From: Agromyces atrinae
GTDB lineage: Bacteria > Actinomycetota > Actinomycetes > Actinomycetales > Microbacteriaceae
NCBI RefSeq assembly: GCF_013407835.1
Contig: NZ_JACCBI010000001.1
Coordinates: forward strand, 744,001 to 808,000
Direction of reading: 5' to 3'
DNA: 64,000 nt
Shown here: piece by piece, positions 17,106 through 26,496 of the stretch
Position numbering within the stretch: position 1 is the stretch's first letter
Layout: each line of letters begins with the position of its first letter
Program-made: the position numbers and the translations under genes
The notes under the pieces: model-generated
The model's database searches: none
Told to the model about the DNA's origin: nothing
The model's input: the letters and a program-made list of their open reading frames with translations, nothing else

Positions 17106-19151
17106 ATGAGCGAAGCGAACCCCTTCTTCTCCCCCAGCACACTGCCGTACCAGTTGCCCGACTTCGCTCGGATCACCGACGCCGACTACGCCCCGGCCAT
17201 CGAACGCGGCATCATCGAGCATCGCGCCGAGATCCAGTCGATCATCGACGACCCGGCCGAGCCGACCTTCGAGAACACGTTCCTCCCATTGGAGGAGAGC
17301 GGCCAACTCCTCACTCGCGTGCTCGAGGTCTTCTACAACAAGAGCTCCTCCGACAGCACGGAGGTGACGAACGCCCTCGAAGAGCGCTTCGCGCCGATCC
17401 TCGCCGCGCACTCCGACTCGATCCGACTCGACTCCCGCCTCTACGCGAAGATCGATGCGATCCACGCCGGCCTCGGAGAATCGGGGCTCGACGCCGAATC
17501 GCGGTACCTCGTCGAGAGGTACCACACCGAGTTCACCCTCGCCGGAGCGGCACTGGACGACGACGCGAAGGAGGTGCTGCGCGACTACAACCAGCGGCTC
17601 TCGTCGCTCACGACGCGTTTCGAGAAGAACCTGTTGGCCGACACCAACGAACTCGCGGTGCACGTGCTCGACGCCGCGGAACTCGAGGGGCTGAGCTCGG
17701 GCGAGCTGTCCGCCGCCGCCGGAGCGGCCACCGAGCGCGGTCTCGACGGATACCTCGTGAGCCTCGTCCTCTTCACGGGTCACCCCTATCTCGCGAGCCT
17801 CCGTCGGCCCGAGACGCGTGACCGGCTGCTCGCGGCATCCCGCGCACGCGGCATCCACGGAGGCGAGCACGACAATCGCGAACTCGTTCTCGAGATCGTG
17901 CGCCTGCGCGCCGATCGTGCGCGCCTGCTCGGCTTCGAGAGCCACGCGGCCTTCGTCACGGCCGACGAGACGGCGAAGACTCCCGAGGCCGTCGCCGACA
18001 TGCTCGATCGGCTGGCTCCCGCTGCCGCGCGGAACGCACGCGCCGAGCAGGACGTCCTCCAAGCCGTCGTCGATCGCGATCCCACCGCCCGTCGCCTCGA
18101 AGCCGCTGACTGGGCCTACTACACCGAGATCGTGCGCTCCGAGAAGTACGACGTCGACACGAGTGCCCTGCGGCCGTACTTCGAGCTCGAACGGGTTCTC
18201 GTCGACGGCGTGTTCCATGCAGCGACGGCGCTCTACGGCATCGAGTTCACCGAGCGACCCGACCTCGTCGCCTACCACCCCGATGCCCGTGTCTTCGAGG
18301 TGCACGATGCCGACGGCTCCCCCGTCGGCCTGTTCGTCGGCGACTTCTACACGCGCGATTCGAAGCGGGGCGGCGCGTGGATGAACTCGCTCGTCTCGCA
18401 GTCCGACCTGCTCGGCACTCTGCCCGTCGTCGTCAACAACCTCAACATCCCGCGGCCCGCCGCGGGCGAGGCGACGCTCCTGACGTACGACGAGACCAAC
18501 ACGCTCTTCCACGAGTTCGGCCACGCGCTGCACGGGCTCTTCGCCCGCGTGCGCTACCCGAAGTTCTCGGGCACGAGCGTCTACCGCGACTTCGTCGAGT
18601 TCCCGAGCCAGGTGAACGAGATGTGGATGCTGTGGCCGGAGGTGCTCGCGAACTACGCCGTCCACCACGAGACCGGCGAACGGATGCCGCAGGCGATCGT
18701 CGACCGGCTGCGGGCGTCGGAGCAGTTCAACGAGGGGCACCAGACGAGCGAGTACCTCGCCGCCGCCCTGCTCGACCAGGCATGGCACCGTCTCAGCCCC
18801 GAGGAGGCTGCTGCCGTGACCGATGTCGCCGCTTTCGAGGCGAACGCACTCGCGGCGGCCGGTCTCGACAACCCGGTCGTCCCGACCCGGTACTCGAGCA
18901 CGTACTTCGCGCACACCTTCGCCGGCGGGTACGACGCCGGCTACTACTCGTACATCTGGAGCGAGGTGCTCGACGCCGACACCGTCGAGTGGTTCCGCGC
19001 GAACGGCGGCCTCACCCGCGAGAACGGCGACCGATTCCGGCGCTTCGTGCTCGGCGTCGGCGGCAGCCGCGACCCGCTCGACGCGTTCCGCGACTTCCGC
19101 GGCCGCGATGCCGTCATCGAGCCGCTCCTCGAGCGCCGCGGTCTCGCCTGA
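17106..19151 (+). CDS. M3-family zinc metallopeptidase (peptidyl-dipeptidase Dcp-like)
   Basis: A 681-aa cytosolic peptidase of the thimet/Dcp family that trims short peptides. The zinc site is HEFGH with His469, Glu470 and His473, within the family segment LFHEFGHALHGLF. Length and the C-terminal helical region match Dcp. I chose the ATG at 17106; a GTG one codon earlier has no proper spacing to a ribosome site. It stands alone between divergent and convergent neighbours and is followed by a strong terminator. Confidence 0.93.
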   Translation: MSEANPFFSPSTLPYQLPDFARITDADYAPAIERGIIEHRAEIQSIIDDPAEPTFENTFLPLEESGQLLTRVLEVFYNKSSSDSTEVTNALEERFAPILAAHSDSIRLDSRLYAKIDAIHAGLGESGLDAESRYLVERYHTEFTLAGAALDDDAKEVLRDYNQRLSSLTTRFEKNLLADTNELAVHVLDAAELEGLSSGELSAAAGAATERGLDGYLVSLVLFTGHPYLASLRRPETRDRLLAASRARGIHGGEHDNRELVLEIVRLRADRARLLGFESHAAFVTADETAKTPEAVADMLDRLAPAAARNARAEQDVLQAVVDRDPTARRLEAADWAYYTEIVRSEKYDVDTSALRPYFELERVLVDGVFHAATALYGIEFTERPDLVAYHPDARVFEVHDADGSPVGLFVGDFYTRDSKRGGAWMNSLVSQSDLLGTLPVVVNNLNIPRPAAGEATLLTYDETNTLFHEFGHALHGLFARVRYPKFSGTSVYRDFVEFPSQVNEMWMLWPEVLANYAVHHETGERMPQAIVDRLRASEQFNEGHQTSEYLAAALLDQAWHRLSPEEAAAVTDVAAFEANALAAAGLDNPVVPTRYSSTYFAHTFAGGYDAGYYSYIWSEVLDADTVEWFRANGGLTRENGDRFRRFVLGVGGSRDPLDAFRDFRGRDAVIEPLLERRGLA

Positions 19152-19167
19152 CCTGAGCAGCCCGAAC

Positions 19168-19207
19168 GACGAAGGCCGGCGCCGCTTCCGCGGTGCCGGC
19201 CTTCGTC
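19168..19207. terminator. Bidirectional hairpin terminator between M3 peptidase and sufT
   Basis: A perfect 13-bp stem (GACGAAGGCCGGC at 19168-19180 with its complement at 19195-19207) and a 14-base loop between convergent genes. It shares the AAGGCCGGC core with the terminator at 619-653. Confidence 0.85.
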
Positions 19208-19221
19208 ATTCGACGTTCCGC

Positions 19222-19551
19222 TCAGATGGCGAAGCCCAGGGCTCGCATCATGTCGCGACCGTCGTCGGTGATCCGTTCGGGGCCCCACGGCGGCATCCAC
19301 ACCCAGTTGATGCGGAAGGCGTCGACGACACCGTCGAGCGCCTGCGCGGTCTGCTCTTCGAGCACATCGGTCAGCGGGCACCCTGCGCTCGTCAACGTCA
19401 TGTGGATGATGAGAGCGTTGTTCTCGTCATCCCAACCGAGGTCGTAGATGAGACCGAGGTCGACGACGTTGATGCCGAGTTCCGGGTCCATGACGTCTTT
19501 GAGCGACTCTTCGACCTGGTCGAAGAGCTCCGGGCTGAGCGTGGCAACCAT
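19222..19551 (-). CDS. sufT: Fe-S cluster assembly factor, DUF59/SufT family
   Basis: A 109-aa protein of the MIP18/DUF59 family, which helps mature Fe-S proteins. The family core VMDPELGINVVDLGLIYD is near the N-terminus and the conserved TSAGCPL cysteine motif lies mid-protein. It follows sufC by 4 nt and ends the suf operon. A TAAGCT hexamer 6 nt before its ATG could give an extra internal, leaderless transcript. Confidence 0.92.
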   Translation of the reverse strand: MVATLSPELFDQVEESLKDVMDPELGINVVDLGLIYDLGWDDENNALIIHMTLTSAGCPLTDVLEEQTAQALDGVVDAFRINWVWMPPWGPERITDDGRDMMRALGFAI

Positions 19552-19555
19552 GCGT

Positions 19556-20320
19556 TCAGCTTACGGGCGCGTCGGCGAGATAGCGATCGTATCCCTCGTC
19601 TTCCAAGCGATCGGCCAGCTCGGAGCCGCCCTGCTCGGCGATGCGGCCGGCGACGAAGACGTGCACGAAGTCGGGCTTGATGTAGCGGAGGATGCGCGTG
19701 TAGTGCGTGATGAGCAGGATGCCGAGACCGGTGTTGGCCTTCGCGCGGTTGACGCCCTCGGAGACGATCTTGAGCGCGTCGACGTCGAGGCCGGAGTCGG
19801 TCTCGTCGAGGACGGCGAACTTCGGCTTGAGCAGTTCGAGCTGCAGGATCTCGTTCCGCTTCTTCTCGCCGCCCGAGAAGCCCTCGTTGACGTTGCGCGC
19901 CGCGAAAGCCGGGTCCATGCGGAGCGCCTTCATCGACTCCGAGACTTCCTTCGACCAGCCGCGGATCGCGGGTGCTTCACCGTCGATGGCCGTCTTCGCC
20001 GTGCGGAGGAAGTTCGTGACGGTGACGCCCGGGATCTCGACGGGGTACTGCATCGCGAGGAAGAGACCGGCGCGTGCGCGCTCGTCGACGCTCATCTCGA
20101 GGACGTCTTCGCCGTCGAGGAGGATCTCGCCGCCGACGACCGTGTACTTGGGGTGGCCCGCGATCGTGTACGCGAGGGTCGACTTGCCCGAGCCGTTCGG
20201 GCCCATGATCGCGTGGATCTCTCCCTCGCGGATGACGAGGTCGACGCCGCGGAGGATCTCGCGGGTTCCCTGATCGGTCTCGACGTTGACGTGCAGGTTC
20301 TTGATCTCAAGAACGGACAT
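19556..20320 (-). CDS. sufC: SUF system ATPase SufC
   Basis: A 254-aa cytosolic ABC ATPase that drives the SufBCD scaffold for Fe-S cluster assembly. Walker A is GPNGSGKST near residue 40, the signature is FSGGEKKR and Walker B is FAVLDETDSGLD, all SufC-typical. It lies 42 nt downstream of the Rieske gene and 4 nt upstream of sufT. Confidence 0.97.
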   Translation of the reverse strand: MSVLEIKNLHVNVETDQGTREILRGVDLVIREGEIHAIMGPNGSGKSTLAYTIAGHPKYTVVGGEILLDGEDVLEMSVDERARAGLFLAMQYPVEIPGVTVTNFLRTAKTAIDGEAPAIRGWSKEVSESMKALRMDPAFAARNVNEGFSGGEKKRNEILQLELLKPKFAVLDETDSGLDVDALKIVSEGVNRAKANTGLGILLITHYTRILRYIKPDFVHVFVAGRIAEQGGSELADRLEDEGYDRYLADAPVS

Positions 20321-20362
20321 GAATTCGTACTCTTTTCCTTCGCGGCGTGCTCGCCGGCGGTG

Positions 20363-20692
20363 TCAGTTGATGGTCAGGGTCGAGGCGGGGTCGATCCAGA
20401 CCCCTCCGTCGATGATGTCGACGCGGTAGACGGGCACGGGCTCGTACGCAGGCAGCGTGAGCGGCTTGCCGGTCTTCAGCGAGAACTTCGAGCCGTGCGC
20501 CCAGCACTCGAGGGTGTCGTCCTCGACGAAACCCTCCGCGAGCGAGATGTCGCCGTGCGTGCAGGTGTCTCCGATGGCGAAGATGTCACCGGCGTCGTCT
20601 TTCACGACGGCGATGGCCACACCGTCGACATCGACCTTGATCGCCTGATTCGGCAGAAGGTCGTCGACGGCCAGAACGCGGACGGCGGCCAC
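20363..20692 (-). CDS. Rieske [2Fe-2S] ferredoxin-like protein of the suf operon
   Basis: A 109-aa Rieske protein of the non-heme dioxygenase ferredoxin type. The cluster ligands are Cys44, His46, Cys63 and His66 in CTHG and CWAHGSKF. The start is a GTG 2 nt after the sufD stop. Such a ferredoxin between sufD and sufC is recurrent in this actinobacterial family. It may supply electrons or a cluster intermediate to the SufBCD machine, but this is inferred only from position. Confidence 0.92.
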   Translation of the reverse strand: MAAVRVLAVDDLLPNQAIKVDVDGVAIAVVKDDAGDIFAIGDTCTHGDISLAEGFVEDDTLECWAHGSKFSLKTGKPLTLPAYEPVPVYRVDIIDGGVWIDPASTLTIN

Positions 20693-20694
20693 GG

Positions 20695-21876
20695 TCAGTT
20701 CACACCCGCGGTCAGCTCGGCCTCGAGCGCGAGCTGCAGTCGAGCCTCGAGGTCGGTGTTGCCGATCTGCTGGACGATCTCGCTGAGGAAGCCGCGCACG
20801 ACGAGGCGTCGCGCTTCCTCCTCGGTGATCCCGCGAGCCTGCAGGTAGAAGAGCTGCTCGTCGTCGAAGCGGCCGGTCGCGCTCGCGTGACCGGCACCGG
20901 CGATGTCACCCGTCTCGATCTCGAGGTTCGGAACCGAGTCGGCGCGCGTGCCGTCCGTGAGGACGAGGTTGCGGTTCTGCTCGTAGCTGTCGGTGCCCGC
21001 GGCCTTCTGGCCGATGAGCACGTCGCCGATCCAGACGGTGCGAGCACCCGCACCCTGCAGGGCGCCCTTGTAGTTCACCCGGCTGCGCGTGTTCGGCGCA
21101 TCGTGGTTGACGTAGACCTGCTGCTCGAGGTGCTGACCGGCGTCGGCGAAGTACAGACCGAACGCTTCGATGTCGGCGCCCGGCTCAGCGAGGTGCGTCG
21201 ACGGGTTGAGACGCACGACGCGGCCGCCGAGCGTGACGACGATGTGCTTGAGGCGTGCATCGCGGCCGACGCGAGCGAAGTGGGAGGCGAGGTGCACGGC
21301 GTCGTCGTCCCATTCCTGCACCGAAACGACCGTGACGTTCGCGCCTTCGCCGACGAGGATCTCGACGTTCTCCGAGAGCCGGGCGGGGCCCGAGCTCTCG
21401 ATGACGAGGAGCGCCTGGCTGAACGGGGCGATCTCGACGACGGTGTGCGCGGCACGCGGCGCGGCTCCGAGACCCGAGCGGCGGATGAACGCCGTCTTCG
21501 CCTCTTCGCCGGAGACGCTCACGAGGAGGGCCTCGCCGGCGCTCGACCACGCGTTGGCCGACCCACGCTCTTCGGGGAGTCCGGCGGAGCCCACGCGAGC
21601 GTCGGTGAGCGGGATCCACGAGGTGGTCACTCCCGCGACATCCGTCGACTCGATCGGCAGACGCGAGCCGTCGAGCTCGCCGCTCGTGAGGTCGGCGAAC
21701 ACACCGACGGGCGAGAGCTTCCACTCGAGCTCGCGCCCCGTGACGGCGGCGAAGTCCTCGACGTTCGTCGACTTAAACCGCTCGGAACGCGTCTGGACGG
21801 GAACGAGGGTGTCGCTGTGCGCCCGGATGCCGTGCTGGCCTGCGGGCAGGGCTGTGCTCTGTTCGATGACCGTCAT
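20695..21876 (-). CDS. sufD: SUF scaffold protein SufD
   Basis: A 393-aa partner of SufB in the SufBC2D scaffold. The C-terminal beta-helix region carries family segments such as RVNYKGALQG and the conserved GTDSYEQNRNLVL block. The ATG is 2 nt after the sufB stop. The N-terminal third is variable, as usual in SufD. Confidence 0.95.
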   Translation of the reverse strand: MTVIEQSTALPAGQHGIRAHSDTLVPVQTRSERFKSTNVEDFAAVTGRELEWKLSPVGVFADLTSGELDGSRLPIESTDVAGVTTSWIPLTDARVGSAGLPEERGSANAWSSAGEALLVSVSGEEAKTAFIRRSGLGAAPRAAHTVVEIAPFSQALLVIESSGPARLSENVEILVGEGANVTVVSVQEWDDDAVHLASHFARVGRDARLKHIVVTLGGRVVRLNPSTHLAEPGADIEAFGLYFADAGQHLEQQVYVNHDAPNTRSRVNYKGALQGAGARTVWIGDVLIGQKAAGTDSYEQNRNLVLTDGTRADSVPNLEIETGDIAGAGHASATGRFDDEQLFYLQARGITEEEARRLVVRGFLSEIVQQIGNTDLEARLQLALEAELTAGVN

Positions 21877-21878
21877 TC

Positions 21879-23297
21879 CTAGCCGACGCTGCCTTCCATG
21901 CCCATCTCGATGAGCTTGTTGAGTTCCATTGCGTACTCCATCGGGAGCTCGCGCGCGATCGGTTCGATGAAGCCGCGCACGATCATCGCCATCGCTTCGT
22001 CTTCGGGCATACCGCGGCTCATGAGGTAGAACAGCTGCTCCTCCGAGACGCGCGAGACGGTCGCCTCGTGCCCGAGCTGCACGTCGTCGACACGGATGTC
22101 GATCGCGGGGTACGTGTCCGAACGCGAGATCGTGTCGACGAGGAGCGCGTCGCAGCGCACCGTGTTCGCCGAGTGGTGGGCGTTCGCGTCGATGCGCACC
22201 TCGCCGCGATAACCGGCTCGGCCACCGCCGCGCGCGATCGACTTCGAGACGATCGACGACTGCGTGAGCGGCGCCATGTGGATCATCTTCGCGCCGGCGT
22301 CCTGGTGCTGGCCGGGGCCGGCGAACGCGACGGAGAGGGTCTCACCCTTGGCGTGCTCGCCCATGAGGAAGATCGACGGGTACTTCATCGTCACCTTGGA
22401 GCCGATGTTGCCGTCGATCCACTCCATGGTGGCGCCCTCGGCGGCAGTCGCACGCTTCGTGACGAGGTTGTAGACGTTGTTCGACCAGTTCTGGATCGTC
22501 GTGTAGCGAACGCGCGCGTTCTTCTTCACGATGATCTCGACGACGGCCGAGTGCAGCGAGTCGCTCTTGTAGATCGGAGCCGTGCAGCCCTCGATGTAGT
22601 GAACGTAGCTGCCCTCGTCGGCGATGATGAGCGTGCGCTCGAACTGGCCCATGTTCTCCGTGTTGATGCGGAAGTAGGCCTGCAGCGGGATCTCGACGTG
22701 GACGCCGGGGGGAACGTAGACGAACGAGCCGCCCGACCACACCGCCGTGTTGAGCGCAGAGAACTTGTTGTCGCCCGAGGGGATGACGGTGCCGAAGTAC
22801 TCCTCGAAGAACTCGGGGTGCTCCTTGAGCGCCGTGTCGGTGTCCATGAAGATGACACCCTGGCGCTCGAGCTCTTCGTTGATCTGGTGGTAAACGACCT
22901 CGGACTCGTACTGAGCGGCGACACCGGCGACGAGACGCTGACGCTCGGCCTCGGGGATGCCGAGCTTCTCGTAGGTGTTCTTGATGTCGTCGGGAAGGTC
23001 TTCCCACGTCTGGGCCTGGCGTTCCGTCGAACGCACGAAGTACTTGATGTTCTCGAAGTCGATCTCCGAGAGGTCAGCGCCCCACGACGGCATGGGCTTC
23101 TGCTCGAAGAGCTGAAGCGCGCGCTGGCGACGTTTCAGCATCCACTCGGGCTCGCCCTTCAGCGCCGAGATGTCGGCGACGACCTCGGGCGAGATGCCGC
23201 GGCGTGCCGAGGCACCTGCGGCATCGGAGTCGGCCCAGCCGAACTCGTAGACACCGAGTCCTTCGAGTTCCGGTCGATCGATCAAGACATCCGACAT
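21879..23297 (-). CDS. sufB: SUF scaffold protein SufB
   Basis: The 472-aa core subunit on which the Fe-S cluster is built. It has the highly conserved blocks [37 protein letters not shown] and [17 protein letters not shown]. The ATG at 23297 has purine-rich AAGGAGAAGAGGGAG upstream, and a longer frame would run into the promoter region. It is the first gene of the operon and is divergent from ctaA. Confidence 0.97.
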   Translation of the reverse strand: MSDVLIDRPELEGLGVYEFGWADSDAAGASARRGISPEVVADISALKGEPEWMLKRRQRALQLFEQKPMPSWGADLSEIDFENIKYFVRSTERQAQTWEDLPDDIKNTYEKLGIPEAERQRLVAGVAAQYESEVVYHQINEELERQGVIFMDTDTALKEHPEFFEEYFGTVIPSGDNKFSALNTAVWSGGSFVYVPPGVHVEIPLQAYFRINTENMGQFERTLIIADEGSYVHYIEGCTAPIYKSDSLHSAVVEIIVKKNARVRYTTIQNWSNNVYNLVTKRATAAEGATMEWIDGNIGSKVTMKYPSIFLMGEHAKGETLSVAFAGPGQHQDAGAKMIHMAPLTQSSIVSKSIARGGGRAGYRGEVRIDANAHHSANTVRCDALLVDTISRSDTYPAIDIRVDDVQLGHEATVSRVSEEQLFYLMSRGMPEDEAMAMIVRGFIEPIARELPMEYAMELNKLIEMGMEGSVG

Positions 23298-23554
23298 GTA
23301 GCTCCCTCTTCTCCTTCCCGACAACCGGATATCAGTCCGGCTCATTCCCGGGGCGCCCGCCGAGGTGCGGGCGAACGGGGGACGATGTGCGGGTGGCGTC
23401 AGTGCGAATCTAAGATGGTCGAGAACCCCGGCCACCAGTTACCAGTGTCCGCGTGCGAGTTCGCACCGGTTCATCAACCTTCATAGTCTACAGGGTCGCC
23501 GCGTTTCGGGCACCGATCGCCCGGGCTCACACCCTCGTCACAGGATCGAGTTCC
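23298..23554. promoter_or_regulatory. Divergent promoter region between sufB and ctaA
   Basis: A 257-bp gap. Candidate -10 elements are TAGATT on the minus strand (23412-23407) for sufB and TAGTCT on the plus strand (23485-23490) for ctaA. They imply leaders of roughly 100 and 60 nt. A small inverted repeat CCGGA-TATCAG-TCCGG (23325-23340) lies in the sufB leader. No convincing -35 or known riboswitch is seen. Confidence 0.35.
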
Positions 23555-24496
23555 GTGAACCGCTTCATCGCCTGGCTCCCCGACCGGATCGACCGTCGGA
23601 TCCGCATCTTCGCCTGGCTGTCGTTCGTCTGCGAGACGATCATCATCGCCACGGGCGGAGCCGTCCGGCTCACGGGCTCGGGTCTCGGCTGCCCGACGTG
23701 GCCGACGTGCACTCCCGAGTCGCTCATCCCGACGCCCGAGATGGGCATCCACGGCATCATCGAGTTCGCGAACCGCACGATGACGGGCGTCGTCGGCATC
23801 ATCGCCGTCATCGTGCTCGTCCTCTGCTGGAACCTCCGCACCGAGCGTCGCGATCTCTTCCTCCTCGCCCAGATCGTCGTGCTCGGCGTCATCGCTCAGG
23901 CGCTCGTCGGCGGCGTGACCGTGCTCACGGGCCTCAACCCGTTCATCGTCGGCTTCCACTACATCGCCTCGCTCTCGCTCGTCTGCGTCACGACGGCGTT
24001 CATCGTGCGCATGGGAGCCGCTCCGGGCCCGCGCGCGCTCGTCGTCCCCCGATGGTTCTCGGGGCTCGTCCACGCGACGAGCGGCGTGCTCGCCCTCACG
24101 ATCATCTTCGGCGTCCTCACGACGGCCTCCGGTCCGCACTCGGGCGACAAGGCCGCCGGCCGCACGGGCTTCGATTCGGAGCTCCTCGAGCACATCCACG
24201 CCTGGCCGGGGTACGCGCTCTTCGCCCTCACCGTCGTCCTGTTGATCGCGGCGCTCCGCGTGCGCTTCCGCGGCGCCCGGTGGATCGCGGTGCTCCTCGC
24301 CGTCGAGATCGTCCAGATCGTCGTGGGCCTCATCCAGGCGCGCAACGGCCTCCCCCCGCTCCTCGTCGGCATCCACATGGTGCTCGCGGCCCTCACCGCG
24401 GCTGCCATGACCGTCGTCATCCTGAAGCTGAAGTCGGCCGATGCCGTCGCACCGCACGCCGTCGATTCCCAGGAAGCTGACGCCGCGCTTCGCTAG
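23555..24496 (+). CDS. ctaA: Heme A synthase (CtaA/COX15)
   Basis: A 313-aa membrane enzyme that oxidises the C8 methyl of heme O to make heme A for cytochrome c oxidase. It has about eight hydrophobic helices. The N-terminal GGAVRLTGSGLGCPTWPTC block contains the cysteine pair of actinobacterial and Bacillus types. Heme-ligand histidines occur in GIHGIIEF, GFHYIA, HAWPG and GIHMV. The start is a GTG with AGGA and GAG upstream. Its partner ctaB lies close by on the other strand. Confidence 0.93.
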   Translation: MNRFIAWLPDRIDRRIRIFAWLSFVCETIIIATGGAVRLTGSGLGCPTWPTCTPESLIPTPEMGIHGIIEFANRTMTGVVGIIAVIVLVLCWNLRTERRDLFLLAQIVVLGVIAQALVGGVTVLTGLNPFIVGFHYIASLSLVCVTTAFIVRMGAAPGPRALVVPRWFSGLVHATSGVLALTIIFGVLTTASGPHSGDKAAGRTGFDSELLEHIHAWPGYALFALTVVLLIAALRVRFRGARWIAVLLAVEIVQIVVGLIQARNGLPPLLVGIHMVLAALTAAAMTVVILKLKSADAVAPHAVDSQEADAALR

Positions 24497-24499
24497 TCT
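24494..24499 (+). promoter_or_regulatory. -10 element of the lipoprotein gene, overlapping the ctaA stop
   Basis: TAGTCT has 6 nt to the ATG at 24506. Its first three bases are the TAG stop codon of ctaA, so the promoter is embedded in the end of that gene. Confidence 0.5.
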
Positions 24500-24505
24500 G
24501 CGCGC

Positions 24506-25270
24506 ATGAGCGCACGACGAGGTCTCTCCCTGCTGCTTCCCCTGCTCGCCATCGCGGCTTTCAGCGCGTGCGCCACCGACACGGCAGCGAACCCGCAGGC
24601 CGAGTCCGTCGCCGATGAGACCCGCACGCTCCCCGATGCGTTCGACTGCCGCGGGACGAGCGTGTCGCGAGACGCTCTCGAGGCCGCGCGTCCGGCGAGC
24701 GACGCGGCTCCCGCGGCAGCGGCGGCCCTCGCCCAGGACCTGGCCATCGGGCCGGATCTGGCCGACTGGATCATTGCCGCCGAGACCCCCGACAGCATCA
24801 CCGTGGTGCGGACCGCGAACGAGGGCGACCCCGTCGCACTCGAGGGCGACGACTGGTTCCTGATCACGGTGGCGCGAGCGGATCAGCACGCCATCCCCCT
24901 CGTCGACGACTGGGGACTCATGGAGTCGACATCGTGCGCGTTCGCCGTCCCCCTCGACGGACTCACCACGCCCGAACTCGGACTGGGAGACGTCGACCGC
25001 TCCTCGACGACGCTGCCTCTCCTCGCACTCGAGATGGACTGCAACTCAGGGCGGGACGCGGCCGGTCGCGTGAAGGTCGTCGAGGTCATCGAGACCGATA
25101 CGATGGTGCAACTCGTCGTCGGCATCGAGCCGGCCAAGGATCAGAGTGCGACCTGCCCGAGCAACCCGTGGACGCCGTTCGAGGTCGAACTCGACGCCCC
25201 GCTCGGCGACCGGACGGTCGTCGACCTCGGCACGTGGCCGGCGGGCGAGCTCCAGCCCGTCGACGCCTAG
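24506..25270 (+). CDS. Hypothetical secreted lipoprotein (254 aa)
   Basis: The signal peptide has a hydrophobic stretch at about residues 7-19 and the lipobox FSAC with Cys22, so the product is probably anchored outside the membrane. The mature part is acidic and contains four or more cysteines (DCRG, STSCAF, MDCNSG, ATCPSN), which could form disulfides. I recognise no domain. It starts 9 nt after ctaA, probably from its own leaderless promoter, and converges on ctaB with only 4 nt between stops. Confidence 0.75.
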   Translation: MSARRGLSLLLPLLAIAAFSACATDTAANPQAESVADETRTLPDAFDCRGTSVSRDALEAARPASDAAPAAAAALAQDLAIGPDLADWIIAAETPDSITVVRTANEGDPVALEGDDWFLITVARADQHAIPLVDDWGLMESTSCAFAVPLDGLTTPELGLGDVDRSSTTLPLLALEMDCNSGRDAAGRVKVVEVIETDTMVQLVVGIEPAKDQSATCPSNPWTPFEVELDAPLGDRTVVDLGTWPAGELQPVDA

Positions 25271-25274
25271 TGCG

Positions 25275-26195
25275 TCAGAACGGCAGCAGCGGGTCGATGC
25301 CGACCGCGAGGAAGAGCAGCGACAGGTAGGCGATCGAGCCGTGGAAGACGCGCATCGGTGAGACGTTCTCGTGGCGGATCGCGAGGTTGTAGAGGCGGTG
25401 CGACTCGTAGATGAACCAGCCGCCCGAGACGAGCGCGACGGCCGAGTACACGATGCCCATGTCGGCGACGGGGATGAGCAGCAACGAGCAGGCGACGGTC
25501 GCCCACGCGTAGAGGATGACCTGGAGGCCGACCTGCGCACGGCCGCGGATGACGGCGAGCATCGGCACACCGGCCGCGCGGTAGTCGTCGCGGTACTTCA
25601 TCGAGAGGGGCCAGTAGTGCGGCGGCGTCCACAGGAAGATGATGAGGAAGAGGATGACGGGCGCCCAGGTCAGGCTGCCGGTGGCCGCGGCCCAGCCGAT
25701 GAGAACGGGCATGCAGCCGGCGACGCCGCCCCAGACGATGTTCTGAGCCGTACGGCGCTTCAGGATGAGGCTGTAGAAGACGACGTAGAGCAGGATCGCG
25801 ACGAGCGAGAGGGCCGCGGCGAACCAGTTGGTGAAGACGCCGAGCCAGACGATCGACGCGACGCCGAGGGCATAGGCGAACACGAGCGCCTCTCGGTCGC
25901 TCAACTCCCCCGTCACGAGGGGGCGCTTCTTCGTGCGGTTCATGACGCGATCGATGTCGCGATCGATGTAGCAGTTGAAGGCGCCGGCGGAGCCCGCGCT
26001 CATGGCACCGCCGATGAGCGTCGCGACGAGGAGCCAGAGGTTCGGCAGCCCGCCGACGGCGAGGATCATCGTCGGAGCGGTCACGACGAGCAGGAGTTCG
26101 ATGACGCGCGGCTTGGTGAGAGCGATGTACGCCGTCACCTTGCGCTTCAGGGTCGGTCGAGGACGCGTCCCTCTCGATTCAACGGCTGCGACCAT
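25275..26195 (-). CDS. ctaB: Protoheme IX farnesyltransferase (heme O synthase)
   Basis: A 306-aa membrane prenyltransferase of the UbiA family that converts heme B to heme O, the step before CtaA. The first aspartate-rich motif [10 protein letters not shown] has Asn74, Asp78 and Asp82. A second motif region, [12 protein letters not shown], follows, and seven to nine hydrophobic helices are visible. The ATG at 26195 has GAGGAAC upstream, and a TAAACT -10 candidate lies at 26252-26247. In other actinobacteria it also sits next to tkt. Confidence 0.95.
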   Translation of the reverse strand: MVAAVESRGTRPRPTLKRKVTAYIALTKPRVIELLLVVTAPTMILAVGGLPNLWLLVATLIGGAMSAGSAGAFNCYIDRDIDRVMNRTKKRPLVTGELSDREALVFAYALGVASIVWLGVFTNWFAAALSLVAILLYVVFYSLILKRRTAQNIVWGGVAGCMPVLIGWAAATGSLTWAPVILFLIIFLWTPPHYWPLSMKYRDDYRAAGVPMLAVIRGRAQVGLQVILYAWATVACSLLLIPVADMGIVYSAVALVSGGWFIYESHRLYNLAIRHENVSPMRVFHGSIAYLSLLFLAVGIDPLLPF

Positions 26196-26496
26196 CGTTC
26201 CTCTTCACGGCTTGCGGGCGCGCGCGTAGACATGCGGCCCGCCCACAGTTTAGAGCATGGGCACCGTGAGTCCTCCCGCCTCACAATTCGGTTTCGCTGA
26301 CTGTGAACGTCACGCAACGGTGTCGGCATACGGGGTTCTCTATACTGAAGAAGCTCGCCGGTCAGTGTTGCCGCGCGCGGGCCGCGCAGACGTCAAAAGC
26401 CTGGAGTGCAGCTCGCTCGGGTGACGTCGGCGCACGTCATCCAGCGAGTCCGGGGGTCCCCCGCTTACTCGCCCCGATTGGAAGGGTACGTAGCAC
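26196..26496. promoter_or_regulatory. Divergent region between ctaB and tkt, with a structured tkt leader
   Basis: This 301-bp non-coding gap holds a minus-strand TAAACT candidate for ctaB (26252-26247) and a plus-strand TATACT for tkt (26341-26346). The latter is about 150 nt before the tkt start. The tkt leader contains an imperfect hairpin (CTCGCT at 26412-26417 with AGCGAG at 26443-26448; inner TGACGT / ACGTCA at 26422-26427 and 26434-26439). A GGGGG-TCC-CCC element follows (26452-26461). No known riboswitch is recognised. Confidence 0.45.
26341..26346 (+). promoter_or_regulatory. -10 element of the tkt operon
   Basis: TATACT is a near-consensus actinobacterial -10 hexamer. The region 17-19 nt upstream has no good TTGACA match. 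It would give a 5' leader of about 145 nt. Confidence 0.45.
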
